Positions 18,661 through 28,104 of a stretch of 64,000 nucleotides of DNA are shown here, piece by piece (position 1 is the stretch's first letter; every line of letters starts with the position of its first letter). Origin of the DNA: Candidatus Sphingomonas colombiensis (GTDB taxonomy: Bacteria > Pseudomonadota > Alphaproteobacteria > Sphingomonadales > Sphingomonadaceae); contig CP119315.1 of NCBI GenBank assembly GCA_029202845.1, positions 2,077,001-2,141,000 of the forward strand, given 5' to 3'. Both the position numbers and the translations under genes were made by a program. Under the pieces are notes generated by a model. That model saw only the letters and a list, made by a program, of their open reading frames with translations, had not been told where the DNA came from and searched no databases.

Positions 18661-18756
18661 ATGACCGATCAATCCGAAAAGACCCGCTGCTCGCCCAAGT
18701 GCACCTGCGAGAATTGCACCTGCGGCAACGATTGCCGTTGCGCGAAGCGGGCCTGA
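18661..18756 (+). CDS. small cysteine-rich metallothionein-like peptide
   Basis: A 31-residue ORF, below common length cut-offs. Seven cysteines fall in 18 residues in CxxxCxCxxCxCxxxCxC spacing (CSPKCTCENCTCGNDCRC), with Lys/Arg at both ends, a pattern typical of metal-thiolate proteins. The start is backed by AGGAG at 18649-18653, seven bases before the ATG. It would be cytosolic; binding of zinc, copper or cadmium is an inference from cysteine spacing. It follows the AraC-type regulator on the same strand. Bacterial SmtA-type metallothioneins are longer and contain histidine, so this is a minimal or separate class. Confidence 0.7.
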   Translation: MTDQSEKTRCSPKCTCENCTCGNDCRCAKRA

Positions 18757-18826
18757 TGCCCCAGCGTTCGCCGGCGCGCGTGCGGTCATCCGATCGCGAT
18801 GCGCCCGGCGTTCGCCTTGCGTTGGC

Positions 18827-19640
18827 CTAGCTCTTGAGCTTCCACCCGCTCCGCAGCAGCAGATAGCACAGCAGGCCCAGCGTCACGTCGATCGCGAGGA
18901 TCACCACGCTGCCGACCAATACCGGCGAATCGGCGGTGCCGAGGAAGCCGTAGCGGAAGCCCGATATGATGTAGAAGAACGGATTGGCATGGCTGAACGC
19001 GCGGAATGCCGGCGCGAGATTGTCGACCGAGTAGAATGTGCCCGATAGCAGCGCGAGCGGCGCGATGACGAAATTGGTCACCGCCGCCGCGTGATCGAAT
19101 TTCTCCGCCCAGATCGAGGTCAGCACGCCGAGCAGCGACGAGGAATGCCTGCGCCCAGCAGGCCGAACCACAGCACCGCGATCGGGTGCTCCCGGGGTGA
19201 CATGCACCCCGGGCCAGAGCGCCGCATCGCCAGCCACAGCCGATCGATGCCCACGCAGGAAGGCCCGCGTCACCGCGCCGCCGACCAGCGCCGCGAGCAG
19301 CTCCGCGGTCGACAGCGGCGGCATGCAGATAATCCACGATCGTGCCCTGGATCTTGCCGACCAGCAGCGAGAAGCTGGCGTTGGCGAAGGCGTCGGCCCC
19401 AGCATGCCCATGGCTGACGATCAGGCCGGGGGCGAGGAAATCGGCGAACGGCGACCTCGGTCCCGCCGACATGCACCGGCCGCTGCGACCGCCCGTCGCG
19501 ACGGTGAAAACGATCAGAAATAGCAACTGTGGTTGGACTCGCCGGTGCCCAGATCGTCTGGAGCTGCACCTTGAAGAATCGGCGCACCTCCTTCACATAG
19601 AGGGTCTTCGAAGACCGCCCCAATTGACGTTCCGGATCAC
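18827..19640 (-). pseudogene. ABC-2 type transporter permease, frameshifted
   Basis: Integral-membrane half of an ABC exporter of the ABC-2 type (NodJ/YadH-like). Fragments in successive frames join into one protein: TLYVKEVRRFFKVQLQTIWAP, LFLIVFTVATG, PFADFLAPGLIV, ANASFSLLVGKIQGTIVDYL, then FVIAPLALLSGTFYSVDNL and FFYIISGFRYGFLGTADSP. The start is probably GTG at 19640 (VIRNVNWGGLR). About 265 residues are expected. At least four single-base shifts separate the pieces. No ATPase partner is seen. It is divergent from gcrA. The frameshifts are probably sequence errors, since all domains remain recognisable. Confidence 0.75.
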
Positions 19641-19801
19641 CGGGAACGCCGGGCGCGTTATCATCCGCCGATTGCCGCTGACTGGATTTCTGGGCCGATT
19701 GGGGGCTGGCTGCTCATCGCGCACGCGGCTAATGACGTGCCGCGCGCTGCCCGCAACCCGGCCGCCAGCAGTAAACGATTGCCAAGATTTGACGATTTGA
19801 G

Positions 19802-20601
19802 ATGCGCTGGACCGACGAGCGTATTCGAGACGCTCAGGACCATGTGGGAAGGCGGCCAGCACCGCGAGCCAGATCGCCGAGGCGCTGGGCGGTGTCAGCC
19901 GCAATGCGGTGATCGGCAAGGCGCATCGCCTTGGCCTGCAATCGCGCCCGTCGCCGTGGTGCCCAAGGATGCCGAGGCAAAGCCCGACAGCCAAGGCTGC
20001 AGGCCGCCGCCGCCGCACCGCCACCCCCCGCGCCCAAGCCCGCGCCGGTGCCAGCCGCGCCGCCCGCCCCCAAGCCGGTCGCCCCGTAACGCCGCCGCCC
20101 GCCCCTGCCCCGGCACCCGTCCTGATCGCAGACCGTCCGAGGCCGAAGACGCGGATCACCATGGCGACCACGCCGATCTGTCGCCCGCGCCAGCCGCTGG
20201 CACCGTCAGCCGGTCCTGCGCTCGGTCGGCCCCGGCGGCTTCCTCCGGCAGGCGCCGCGGCGAGCAGCAGGCGCCGGAGTCACGCCCGCCCCGCCCCGGC
20301 GCCTGGTCCCGGCCAGGCCTTCGGCCGGACATCGCCGGCAAGACCTCGCTTGCTCGATCTCAGCGACAAGGTCTGCAAATGGCCGCTCGGCCACCCCGGC
20401 GAGCCCGATTTCCACTTCTGCGGCGACAAGGTGAACCCCGGCTTCCCATATTGCGTCGCGCATTGCGGCCACGCCTATCAGGCGCAGCTGCCGCGCCGTG
20501 ATCGCCGCGCACCGCCAATTCCGTTCGGCGGCCCGCGCCTCGCGCTGATTTTGCGTGGGATCGCGCCATTTCGGTGCGATCCCGTCGCTTTAGGGGCGTG
20601 A
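19802..20601 (+). pseudogene. gcrA: GcrA cell cycle regulator, frameshifted
   Basis: Alphaproteobacterial regulator that works with sigma-70 at promoters carrying methylated GANTC sites. The N-terminus MRWTDERI then, one frame over, TMWEGG and QIAEALGGVSRNAVIGKAHRLGL form the conserved GcrA helix-turn-helix. A Pro/Ala linker follows, and the C-terminal domain CKWPLGHPGEPDFHFCGD with PYCVAHCGHAYQ is typical. At least three shifts break the frame between about 19825 and 20340. The true stop is uncertain: the C-terminal frame runs to 20601, but a shift near 20530 would end it at about 20539. No other gene shares this fold. Confidence 0.8.
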
Positions 20602-20676
20602 AACGGCGTGATTTGCGTAAATCGCGCCCGCGCCATGGGGTGCCGCCCTTAAGCGGGCTGCGGGATCATCCTCCCC

Positions 20677-21111
20677 ATGATGAGGGGAAGATTTCGCCAT
20701 TCGCCAGCGTCCGCTCGCCCGCGATTCGCGGGCGCCGCGATCGTGGAATTCGCGCTGCTCGCGCCGATATTGCTTGCAGTCCTGCTGGGGGTGCTGGGTT
20801 ACGGCCAGTATTTCCTGCTGGCGCACAGCGCGCAGCAACTCGCCAACGATTCGGCGCGCGCGACGATCGCCGGGATGAGCGCGGCGGAGCGACTGGGCCT
20901 TGCCAACGCGGCGATGGCCCGATCCCTTTCCCGCCTGCCTGAATCAAAGCCGGCACCGCCGCGATCGCGGTGGAGGAAGCGCCCCCGTTGATAACGGTGC
21001 GGGTGCGAATCGACGCGAGCGCGATCGGCTTGTTCCGCATCAAGCTGTTGCCGATGCCCGATTCGATGATCGAGCGCAGCGCGGTGATCCAGCAGGGCGG
21101 GCGTGTTGTGA
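20677..21111 (+). pseudogene. TadE-like pilus assembly protein, frameshifted
   Basis: Small membrane pseudopilin of the TadE family, part of Flp/Tad pilus systems. Near the N-terminus GAAIVEFALLAPILLAVLLGVLGYGQYF is the TadE transmembrane segment with the conserved Glu. The frame shifts near 20938 and continues as IKAGTAAIAVEEAPPLITVRVRI, then returns before 21100. With both shifts corrected the gene ends at TGA 21109-21111, overlapping the GTG of the next gene, with about 144 residues. No other tad gene is in the window, so the pair may be an orphan or feed a distant locus. Confidence 0.65.
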
Positions 21112-22764
21112 GGTGGCTGGCGGCTGACAAGCGCGGCGGGGGTCGGCATGCTCGTGGCGCTGGCGATGCGGTGCTGATCGGCATCGCGGCGTTCGCGGTG
21201 GATCTCGGCGCGGTGGCAACTCGATGCCCGGCGGCTGCAGGGGATGGGCGGATGCCGCCGCGCTCGCCGCCGCATCCGGCGATCCGGCCGATGGGCAGAA
21301 AGCGGCCGACGCGATGGTTTTAGCCGCGCATTTTCCCCGTGCCGTGACGGCGCGGGTGACCACCGCAGCTATCGAGCCGACGCAAGCATCGCCGCAGCGG
21401 CGCGCTTCACCCCGGCCAGCGGCAGCGCGGATGCGGTGCGGGTCGAGCTTGAATCGACCTCTCCCACGTTCCTCGCCGCGATCTTCGGGCGGCATGATAT
21501 CGCGATCGGGCGGCAGGCGATCGCGGCGCGGCAACGCTATGCGAGCTTTTCGATCGGTTCGCGGCTGGCGAGCCTCGATGGCGGCCTGCTCAACGCCTAT
21601 CTCTCCGCGCTGACCGGCAGCAATGTTTCGCTGTCGGTGATGGATTATCGCGCGCTCGCCGGGGCGGATGTCGATCTGTTTCGCTATCTGCCGCTGTTAC
21701 GCACCAAGGCGGGGTTGCAGGCGGCGAGCTTCGGGGATGTTCTCAAGAGCAACGTCTCCACCCCGCAGGCGCTGGATGCGCTGGCATCGGCGCTGTCCGC
21801 GGACGGCCAGCCGCAGGCGGCGAACGCGATCAAGGCCTTGCTCAACATGAGCGGCGGGCGTTCGATCTCGCTGGCGGCGTTGATCGATGCCGGTCCGCTC
21901 GCCGCGCAGAGCGAGGGCGGCACGGGGATCGCCAAGGTCGATGCGCTGGCGCTGACGACGGCGATGCTGCAACTCGCGTCGCCTACGCGGCAGGTGTCGC
22001 TCGATCTCGGGGCCGAGTGTGCCCGGCCTCACCTCGACCCGCGTGACGCTGGCGATCGGCGAGCGTGAGGCGCAGTCCCCGTGGATATCGATCACCGACA
22101 AGGGCACGCCGGTGATCCACACCGTGCAGGCTCGGCTTTACGTGCGCAGCCGCGTGGCGCCGACCGCGCTGGCGGGATTGTCAGGCCTGATCTCGGTCGA
22201 TCTGCCGATCTTCGTCGAACTGGCCGGCGCGGAAGGGCGGCTCGACGCGATCAATTGCGCCAGCGAGACGACGCGCGGCGTGACGCTGGAGGCGAGAACG
22301 GATGCGGTGCGCGCCGCGATCGGCAATGTCGATGAAACCCGCATGAGTGATTTTACCCGCGCCGCTCACGCCCACGCCCGCGAAGCTGGTCGATACGCTG
22401 CTGGTCGATGTGATCGGCAGCAGCAACATTTCGGCCCGGCGCGGCCGAGCCGTGGCAGAAGAAACTGAACTTCGACTGGAATGCGATCCAGTCCGGCACG
22501 CGCAGGACGATTCGTGCCACGTCGCCGGTGAACGGGCTGGCGACCTCGCTCCGCGACACAGGCCTCGCTCAAGGTCGAGCTGATCGGGCTGCCGATCCCG
22601 ATCGACCCGCTGCTGCGCTCCGTGGGCGGCCGTGTTGCAACTCGTCTCGCCCGCGCTCGATACGTTGCTGATGACCACCACCGGCGCGTTGGGCGTGGGA
22701 ATCGGCGAGGGCGGACCTTCGGACCACCGGCATGCGCTGTGGCGCGGCTGCACTCGTGGGCTGA
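21108..22764 (+). pseudogene. TadG-like pilus assembly protein, frameshifted
   Basis: Large exported TadE/TadG-family protein. The N-terminal MLVALAMPVLIGIAAFAVDLG is a membrane anchor like that of the Flp pilus-assembly TadE/G domain, followed by DARRLQGMADAAALAAA. The long extracytoplasmic part (LNAYLSALTGSNVSLSVMDY, SLDLGA, GLTSTRVTLAIGEREAQSPW, VDTLLVDVIGSSNISARRGR) is typical of sphingomonad TadG-like proteins. No von Willebrand A motif is clear. At least six shifts occur; the final fragment ends GMRCGAAALVG. The GTG start overlaps the TadE-like stop. About 545 residues are expected. Confidence 0.65.
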
Positions 22765-22838
22765 ATCCCCATAGGCCCTGAGACGGTAACCACCGCGCAT
22801 GGGTTTGCCGTCGCCGCACGCGTCGATATAGCTGTGCA

Positions 22839-24846
22839 ATGTCCGATCTGTTCGCAGCGCCTTCGTCTTCCTCCCCCACCACCAATTATGACGCTTCGTC
22901 GATCGAGGTGCTGGAGGGGCTGGAGCCGGTGCGGCGGCGGCCCGGCATGTATGTCGGCGGCACCGACGAGCGCGCGCTCCACCATCTCGCGGCCGAAGTG
23001 CTCGACAATGCGATGGACGAGGCGGTCGCGGGGCATGCCACGCGGATCGAGGTCGACGCTGGCCGTCGGCAATCGGCTGACCGATCATCGACAACGGGCG
23101 CGGCATGCCGGTCGATCCGCACCCGAAATTCCCGGACAAGAGCGGCGCTGGAGGTGATCCTCTCCACGCTGCATTCGGGCGGCAAGTTCGCCGGCAAGGC
23201 CTATGCCACCTCGGGCGGCCTGCACGGCGTCGGCGTCTCGCGTGGTCAACGCGCTGTCGTCCGACACGGCTGGGTCGAGGTCGCGCGCGGCCAGACGTTC
23301 TATCGCCAGAGCTTCTCGCGGGGCCTGCCGCTCGGTCCGCTCGAGAGGTCGGCGCCGTCGCCGAACCGGCGCGGCACGTCGGTGCGCTTCCGTCCCGATG
23401 CGCAGATCTTCGGGACGGAGCTGCATTTCAAGCCGGCGCGGCTGTTCAGGCTGGCGCGCTCCAAGGCCTATCTCTTCGCGCGGCGTCGAGATCCGCTGGA
23501 AATGCGCGCCCGATCTGATCCTCGGACGATACGCCGCCGAAGCGGTGTTCCAGTTCCCCGGGCGGCTGGCGGACATCTGCGCGAGCAGGTCGCCGGCACG
23601 CGAATGCGCGACGGCGGATCTTCTTCGCGGGCACGCAGGAATTTCCCGGCGAGCAGGGCCGCGTCGAATGGGCGGTGGCCTGGCCGTTATGGACGCGACG
23701 GCTGCTACTAGCTGGTATTGCAACACCATCCCGACGCCCGATGGCGGCACGCATGAACAGGGCTTGCGGCACGCCCTGCGTGCGCGGCTTCGCGCCTTTG
23801 GCGAACTGCGTCGGCAAGCCAAGCGCGCGCAGGATCTGAACGCCGACGACGTGATAGTCGGATCGGAGCTGATGCTCTCCGTCTTCATCCGCGAGCCGCA
23901 ATTCCAGGGCACAGACCAAGGATCGGCTCGCCTCGCCGGAGGCGGCCGGGCATCGTCGAGAAGGCGGTCCGCGATCCTTTCGACCATTGGCTCAGCCGCA
24001 ACATGGATCGCGGCAACGCGCGCTGCTCGGCTGTGTGCTCGAGCGGATGCCGACGATCGCCTGCGCCGCAAGCAGGAGCGCGAGGTCTCGCGCAAGACCG
24101 CCACTTCCGGCCGCAAGCTGCGCCTGCCCGGCAAGCTCGACCGACTGCTCCGCCGACAGCCCGGCAGGGACCGAGCTGTTCATCGTCGAGGGCGATTCGG
24201 CCGGCGGCTCGGCCAAGCAGGCGCGCGATCGCAAGACGCAGGCGATCCTGCCGATTCGCGGCAAGATCCTCAACGTCGCCTCCGCCACGTCGGCCAAGAT
24301 CTTCGCCAACCAGCAGCTCGCCGATCTGGGCCAGGCGCTCGGCTGCGGCACGCGCAAGGATTCGCGAGGCGGATAACCTGCGGTACGAGCGCGTCATCAT
24401 CATGACCGACGCCGATGTCGACGGCGCGCATATCGCCTCCCTGCTGATGACGTTCTTCTTTCAGGCAGATGCCGGATGATCGTGACGGCGCGGGCACCTC
24501 TATCTCGCCCTGCCGCCGCTTTACCGTCTGACGGCATGGCGCAAAGTCCCTCTATGCCCGTGACGACGCGCACCGCGCCGAGATCGAGGCCGGGCCGTTC
24601 AAGGGCCGCAAGGTGGAAGTGGCGCGCTTCAAGGGTCTTGGCGAGATGAATCCCGGGCAGCTCCGCGAAACGACGATGGACCCCAAGACGCGCAGCCTGA
24701 TCCGCATTACCCTGCCGCAGGAATATGAGGAGCGCGCGGGCGTGAAGGATCTGGTCGATCGGCTGATGGGCACCAATCCCGCGCACCGTTTCGCCTTCAT
24801 CCAGGAAAATGCCGCACGGATCGACGAGGAAACCATCGACGCATGA
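22839..24846 (+). pseudogene. parE: ParE, DNA topoisomerase IV subunit B, frameshifted
   Basis: ATPase subunit of topoisomerase IV, which decatenates daughter chromosomes. GHKL ATPase motifs: EVLDNAMDEAVAG, DNGRGMPVDPHPKF and GGLHGVGVS. The Toprim domain shows ELFIVEGDSAGGSAKQARDR and MTDADVDGAHI; the C-terminus has FKGLGEMNPGQL and ends in EETIDA. This matches ParE rather than the longer GyrB. More than eight single-base shifts lie between about 23060 and 24545, although residues stay family-like on both sides. The gene is essential, so the shifts are very probably sequence errors. The stop overlaps the next ATG (ATGA). Confidence 0.88.
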
Positions 24847-25715
24847 CCCGCTGGGCGGGGATCGCGGCGCTCGTCGTGGCGGCTGCCTATCTGCTCGCGG
24901 TTCTCGCGCTGACGGTCGGGCAGCGATGGCTCATCTATCGGCCGCCAGGCGATGCCGAGCATTATTTCCCCGCCGATTTCGATCGTATCACGCTGCGCAC
25001 CAGCGACGGCCTGACGCTGACCGCCGCTTATCACCCCGCCGCCGTCGGACGCCCGACGTTGGTGTTCTTCCACGGCAATGGCGATTCCTTCGAGGGATCG
25101 AACCGCGCGACCGATCTGCTCCGCGAACAGGGGTTTGGCGTGCTGCTTGCGGAATATCGCGGCTATGCCGGCAACCCGGGTGCGCCGACCGAGGATGGGC
25201 TCTATCGTGACGGTCGCGCCGCACTGGACTGGCTCGCGGCGCGGGGAATCGCGGGGCGCGACGTGATCCTGATCGGTTACTCACTCGGATCCGGCATCGC
25301 ATCGCAACTGGCGACCGAACGCGGCGTGGGCGGATTGGTGCTGATCGCGCCCTTTACCGGGCTGGTGGACGCCGCCTCACATCATTTTCCTTATATTCCA
25401 GTGCGTTTGCTGCTGCGCGATCGTTACGCCAATCTCGATAAGCTACGTGGGCGCCACCTGCCGCTCTTTGTCCTCCACGGGGACCGCGACCGCGTCATTC
25501 CATGGCAGCAGGGACGCAAGGTAGCGGAAGCGGTGCCGGGTGCGGGGCTGCATATCCTGCGCGATATCGGCCACGAAATCGCTTTCCTGCCCGATACGCA
25601 GATCAGGATAGCGCGCTGGGTCGATAGTCTCGATCCCGCGAAACGCGCGGAATCGCACGATGCGAAAGCGCCGAACGCACCGATGTTGACGCTGCCGCCA
25701 CGCCCCCGGTATTAG
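24843..25715 (+). CDS. membrane-anchored alpha/beta hydrolase
   Basis: Serine hydrolase of the YfhR/ABHD13-like group, substrate unknown. An N-terminal hydrophobic anchor (about residues 5-24) is followed by the oxyanion motif FFHGNGDSFEGSNR, the nucleophile elbow GYSLGSG (Ser near 144), HGDRDRVIPW with the acidic residue, and the catalytic His in DIGHEIAF. Length is 290 residues. The start overlaps the parE stop (ATGA), so it is cotranscribed. A terminator-like hairpin follows. This gene is uninterrupted although its neighbours upstream are frameshifted. Confidence 0.8.
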   Translation: MTRWAGIAALVVAAAYLLAVLALTVGQRWLIYRPPGDAEHYFPADFDRITLRTSDGLTLTAAYHPAAVGRPTLVFFHGNGDSFEGSNRATDLLREQGFGVLLAEYRGYAGNPGAPTEDGLYRDGRAALDWLAARGIAGRDVILIGYSLGSGIASQLATERGVGGLVLIAPFTGLVDAASHHFPYIPVRLLLRDRYANLDKLRGRHLPLFVLHGDRDRVIPWQQGRKVAEAVPGAGLHILRDIGHEIAFLPDTQIRIARWVDSLDPAKRAESHDAKAPNAPMLTLPPRPRY

Positions 25716-25723
25716 CGTTGTCC

Positions 25724-25757
25724 GGGCGGCCCCTTCCGGGTCGCCCTTGCTCTTTTT
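25724..25757 (+). terminator. intrinsic terminator after the hydrolase, just upstream of argD
   Basis: A 9-bp stem (GGGCGGCCC with GGGTCGCCC, one G-T pair), loop CTTCC, then TTGCTCTTTTT. It ends 13 bases before the argD start, so argD translation begins just past a transcript end. It may terminate read-through from parE or act as an attenuator for argD. Confidence 0.7.
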
Positions 25758-25770
25758 CAGGAGATGCCCC

Positions 25771-26961
25771 GTGACCATCACCGCACTGATGCCCGTCTAT
25801 CCGCGCTGCGGAGTACGGCCGGTGCGAGGCGAGGGCGCGTATCTCTATGGCGAGCGAGGCGAGAAATATCTCGATTTCGCCAGCGGCATCGCGGTCAACT
25901 GCCTCGGCCATAGCCATCCCAAGTTGGTGAAGGCGATCGCCGATCAGGCGGCGACGCTGATGCACGTCAGCAACCTCTACGGCAGTCCGCAGGGCGAGCA
26001 TTTCGCGCAGCGGCTGATCGACGCCACTTTCGCCGATACGGTGTTCTTCACCAATTCGGGTGCGGAGGCGGTTGAATGCGCGATCAAGACCGCGCGCCGC
26101 TATCACTTCGCCAACGGCCATCCCGAGCGGCATGACCTGATCACCTTCGACACCGCCTTTCACGGGCGGACGCTGGGGACGATCTCCGCCACCAACCAGC
26201 CGAAGATGCGCGACGGGTTCGAGCCGCTTCTGCCGGGCTTCAAATACGCCAAGTTCAACGATCTCGCCGGTGCGCTGGCGCTGATCGACGAAAACACGGC
26301 CGGTTTCCTAGTCGAGCCGATCCAGGGCGAGGGCGGTATCCGCCCGGCGAGCGAGGAATTCCTGACCGGGCTGCGCAAGGCGTGCGACGAGCGCGGCCTG
26401 CTGCTGGTGCTGGACGAGGTGCAGGCGGGCTATGGCCGCACCGGCAAGCTGTTCGCGCATGAGCTTTACGGCATCACCCCGGATATCATGGCGGTGGCCA
26501 AGGGGATTGGCGGCGGCTTCCCGCTCGGCGCCTGCCTCGCGACCGAAGAGGCCGCGAAAGGCATGGTGATCGGCACGCATGGCTCCACCTATGGCGGCAA
26601 CCCGCTCGCCATGGCGGCGGGCGAGGCGGTGCTCGATGTGTTGCTGGAAGACGGCTTCCTCGAAAATGTCGAGAAGACCGGCAATCGCCTGCGCCAGGCG
26701 CTGGAGCAGATGATCCCCAACCACGATCATCTGTTCGACAGCGTGCGGGGCCACGGCCTGATGCTGGGCCTCAAGCTCAAGAGCGACAGCCGCGCCTTCG
26801 TGGCGCATGCGCGCGACAATCACGGGCTGCTGCTGGTGTCGGCCGGCGACAATGTCGTCCGCATCCTGCCGCCGCTAAACATCGATGAAAGCCATATCGC
26901 GGAGTGTGTCGAGCGGTTGAGCGAGGCGGCGCGGATGTACGTGCCGGCTGCCGACGATTGA
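25771..26961 (+). CDS. argD: ArgD, acetylornithine aminotransferase
   Basis: PLP-dependent class III aminotransferase of arginine synthesis (N-acetylornithine to its semialdehyde and back), possibly also succinyl-diaminopimelate in lysine synthesis. Visible: TNSGAEAVECAIKTAR, FDTAFHGRTLG, EPIQGEGGIRPAS, LLVLDEVQAGYGRTGKLFA, and the PLP lysine in MAVAKGIGGGFPLG (Lys 244), with HGSTYGGNPLA. GTG at 25771 is chosen over an upstream in-frame 25747 because AGGAG at 25759-25763 sits seven bases before it. 396 residues. argF follows 99 bases later. Confidence 0.94.
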   Translation: MTITALMPVYPRCGVRPVRGEGAYLYGERGEKYLDFASGIAVNCLGHSHPKLVKAIADQAATLMHVSNLYGSPQGEHFAQRLIDATFADTVFFTNSGAEAVECAIKTARRYHFANGHPERHDLITFDTAFHGRTLGTISATNQPKMRDGFEPLLPGFKYAKFNDLAGALALIDENTAGFLVEPIQGEGGIRPASEEFLTGLRKACDERGLLLVLDEVQAGYGRTGKLFAHELYGITPDIMAVAKGIGGGFPLGACLATEEAAKGMVIGTHGSTYGGNPLAMAAGEAVLDVLLEDGFLENVEKTGNRLRQALEQMIPNHDHLFDSVRGHGLMLGLKLKSDSRAFVAHARDNHGLLLVSAGDNVVRILPPLNIDESHIAECVERLSEAARMYVPAADD

Positions 26962-26987
26962 CGCCGGTTCGTCCGCGCTGATCCGTT

Positions 26988-27022
26988 CGCGGCGCTTTCC
27001 TCCACCCGGAGGAAGCGCCGCG
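26988..27022. repeat. long inverted repeat between argD and argF
   Basis: CGCGGCGCTT pairs with AAGCGCCGCG (10 bp); beyond one bulged T, CCTCC pairs with GGAGG, closed by a 4-base loop. There is no T tract. It may limit read-through, or stabilise the mRNA end between the two arginine genes. No arginine-operator-like palindrome was recognised. Confidence 0.5.
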
Positions 27023-27060
27023 ACGAGTCAGGCCGGGCGACACTCCGGGGGGAGATATCC

Positions 27061-27984
27061 ATGACCATCCGCCATTTCCTGAACCTGTCCGATGCCGGCG
27101 CCGACGGCGTCGCCGCGATCCTTGCCGATGCGATCGATCGTAAGGCTGCCCGCACGGGCTTGCCCAAGGGCGCGGCCGACGCGGATGCGCCGCTCGCCGG
27201 TCGCACGCTCGCCATGGTGTTCGAGAAGAATTCGACCCGCACCCGTTTCAGCTTCGACATGGCGATCCGTCAGCTTGGCGGCACGCCGATCGTCGCCGAT
27301 GCGGGGACGATGCAGATCGGGCGCGGCGAAACGATCGCGGATACCGCGCGCGTCCTGTCGAGCTATGTCGACGCGATCATGATCCGCACCGACGATCACG
27401 CCAAGATCGAGGAAATGGCGGCGCATTCCAGCGTGCCGGTGATCAACGGCCTGACCGACGCATCGCATCCGTGCCAGATCGTCGCCGATCTCCAGACGAT
27501 CATCGAGCATGGCAAGGCGCTGCCGGGGCTGAAGGTCGCATGGTTGGGCGATGGCAATAACGTGCTCGCCTCGATCATGGAGGCGGCGGGGCTGATGCAT
27601 TTCGATGTCGTCGCTGCCTGCCCGCAGGGCTTCATGCCCGCCGACGCCGAGGTCGCGCTGGGACGTGGCCGCGCGCGTGTCGTCGCCGATCCGGGTGAAG
27701 CGGCGGCCGGCGCCGACGTGATCGTCACCGATACGTGGATTTCGATGGGTCAGGCGCATGCCGATACCAAGCTCAAGGCGATGATGCCGTATCAGGTGAC
27801 ACAGCAATTGATGGCGCGCGCCAAGCCCGATGCGGTGTTTCTCCACTGCCTGCCGGCACATCGCGGCGAGGAAGTGACCGGCGAGGTGATCGACGGCCCG
27901 CAATCGCTGATCTGGGAGGAGGCGGAGAACCGGCTCCATGCGCAGAAGGCGATCCTGCGCTGGTGTTTCGGCCAGATCGGTTGA
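27061..27984 (+). CDS. argF: ArgF, ornithine carbamoyltransferase
   Basis: Makes citrulline from ornithine and carbamoyl phosphate in arginine synthesis. The carbamoyl phosphate loop FEKNSTRTRFSF is near residue 54. HPCQIVADLQTI follows near residue 138, WLGDGNNVLASIMEAA marks the ornithine domain, TDTWISMGQ is present, and HCLPAHRGEEVTGEV near residue 262 carries the active-site Cys. 307 residues, normal. GGGGGGAG at about 27048-27055 serves as ribosome binding site. Downstream of argD on the same strand, so both probably form an arginine unit. Confidence 0.95.
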   Translation: MTIRHFLNLSDAGADGVAAILADAIDRKAARTGLPKGAADADAPLAGRTLAMVFEKNSTRTRFSFDMAIRQLGGTPIVADAGTMQIGRGETIADTARVLSSYVDAIMIRTDDHAKIEEMAAHSSVPVINGLTDASHPCQIVADLQTIIEHGKALPGLKVAWLGDGNNVLASIMEAAGLMHFDVVAACPQGFMPADAEVALGRGRARVVADPGEAAAGADVIVTDTWISMGQAHADTKLKAMMPYQVTQQLMARAKPDAVFLHCLPAHRGEEVTGEVIDGPQSLIWEEAENRLHAQKAILRWCFGQIG

Positions 27985-28104
27985 TCGCGCGCCGGCGCAA
28001 CCCCATCTCTCGTTTCGGGAATCCCAGTTCGCGCTGAGCAAATCGCGGAGACCGCGCGGCTTTCGTGCGGCGGAAGGGCCGGGTTTTCGACAGACCGGGG
28101 CTGA

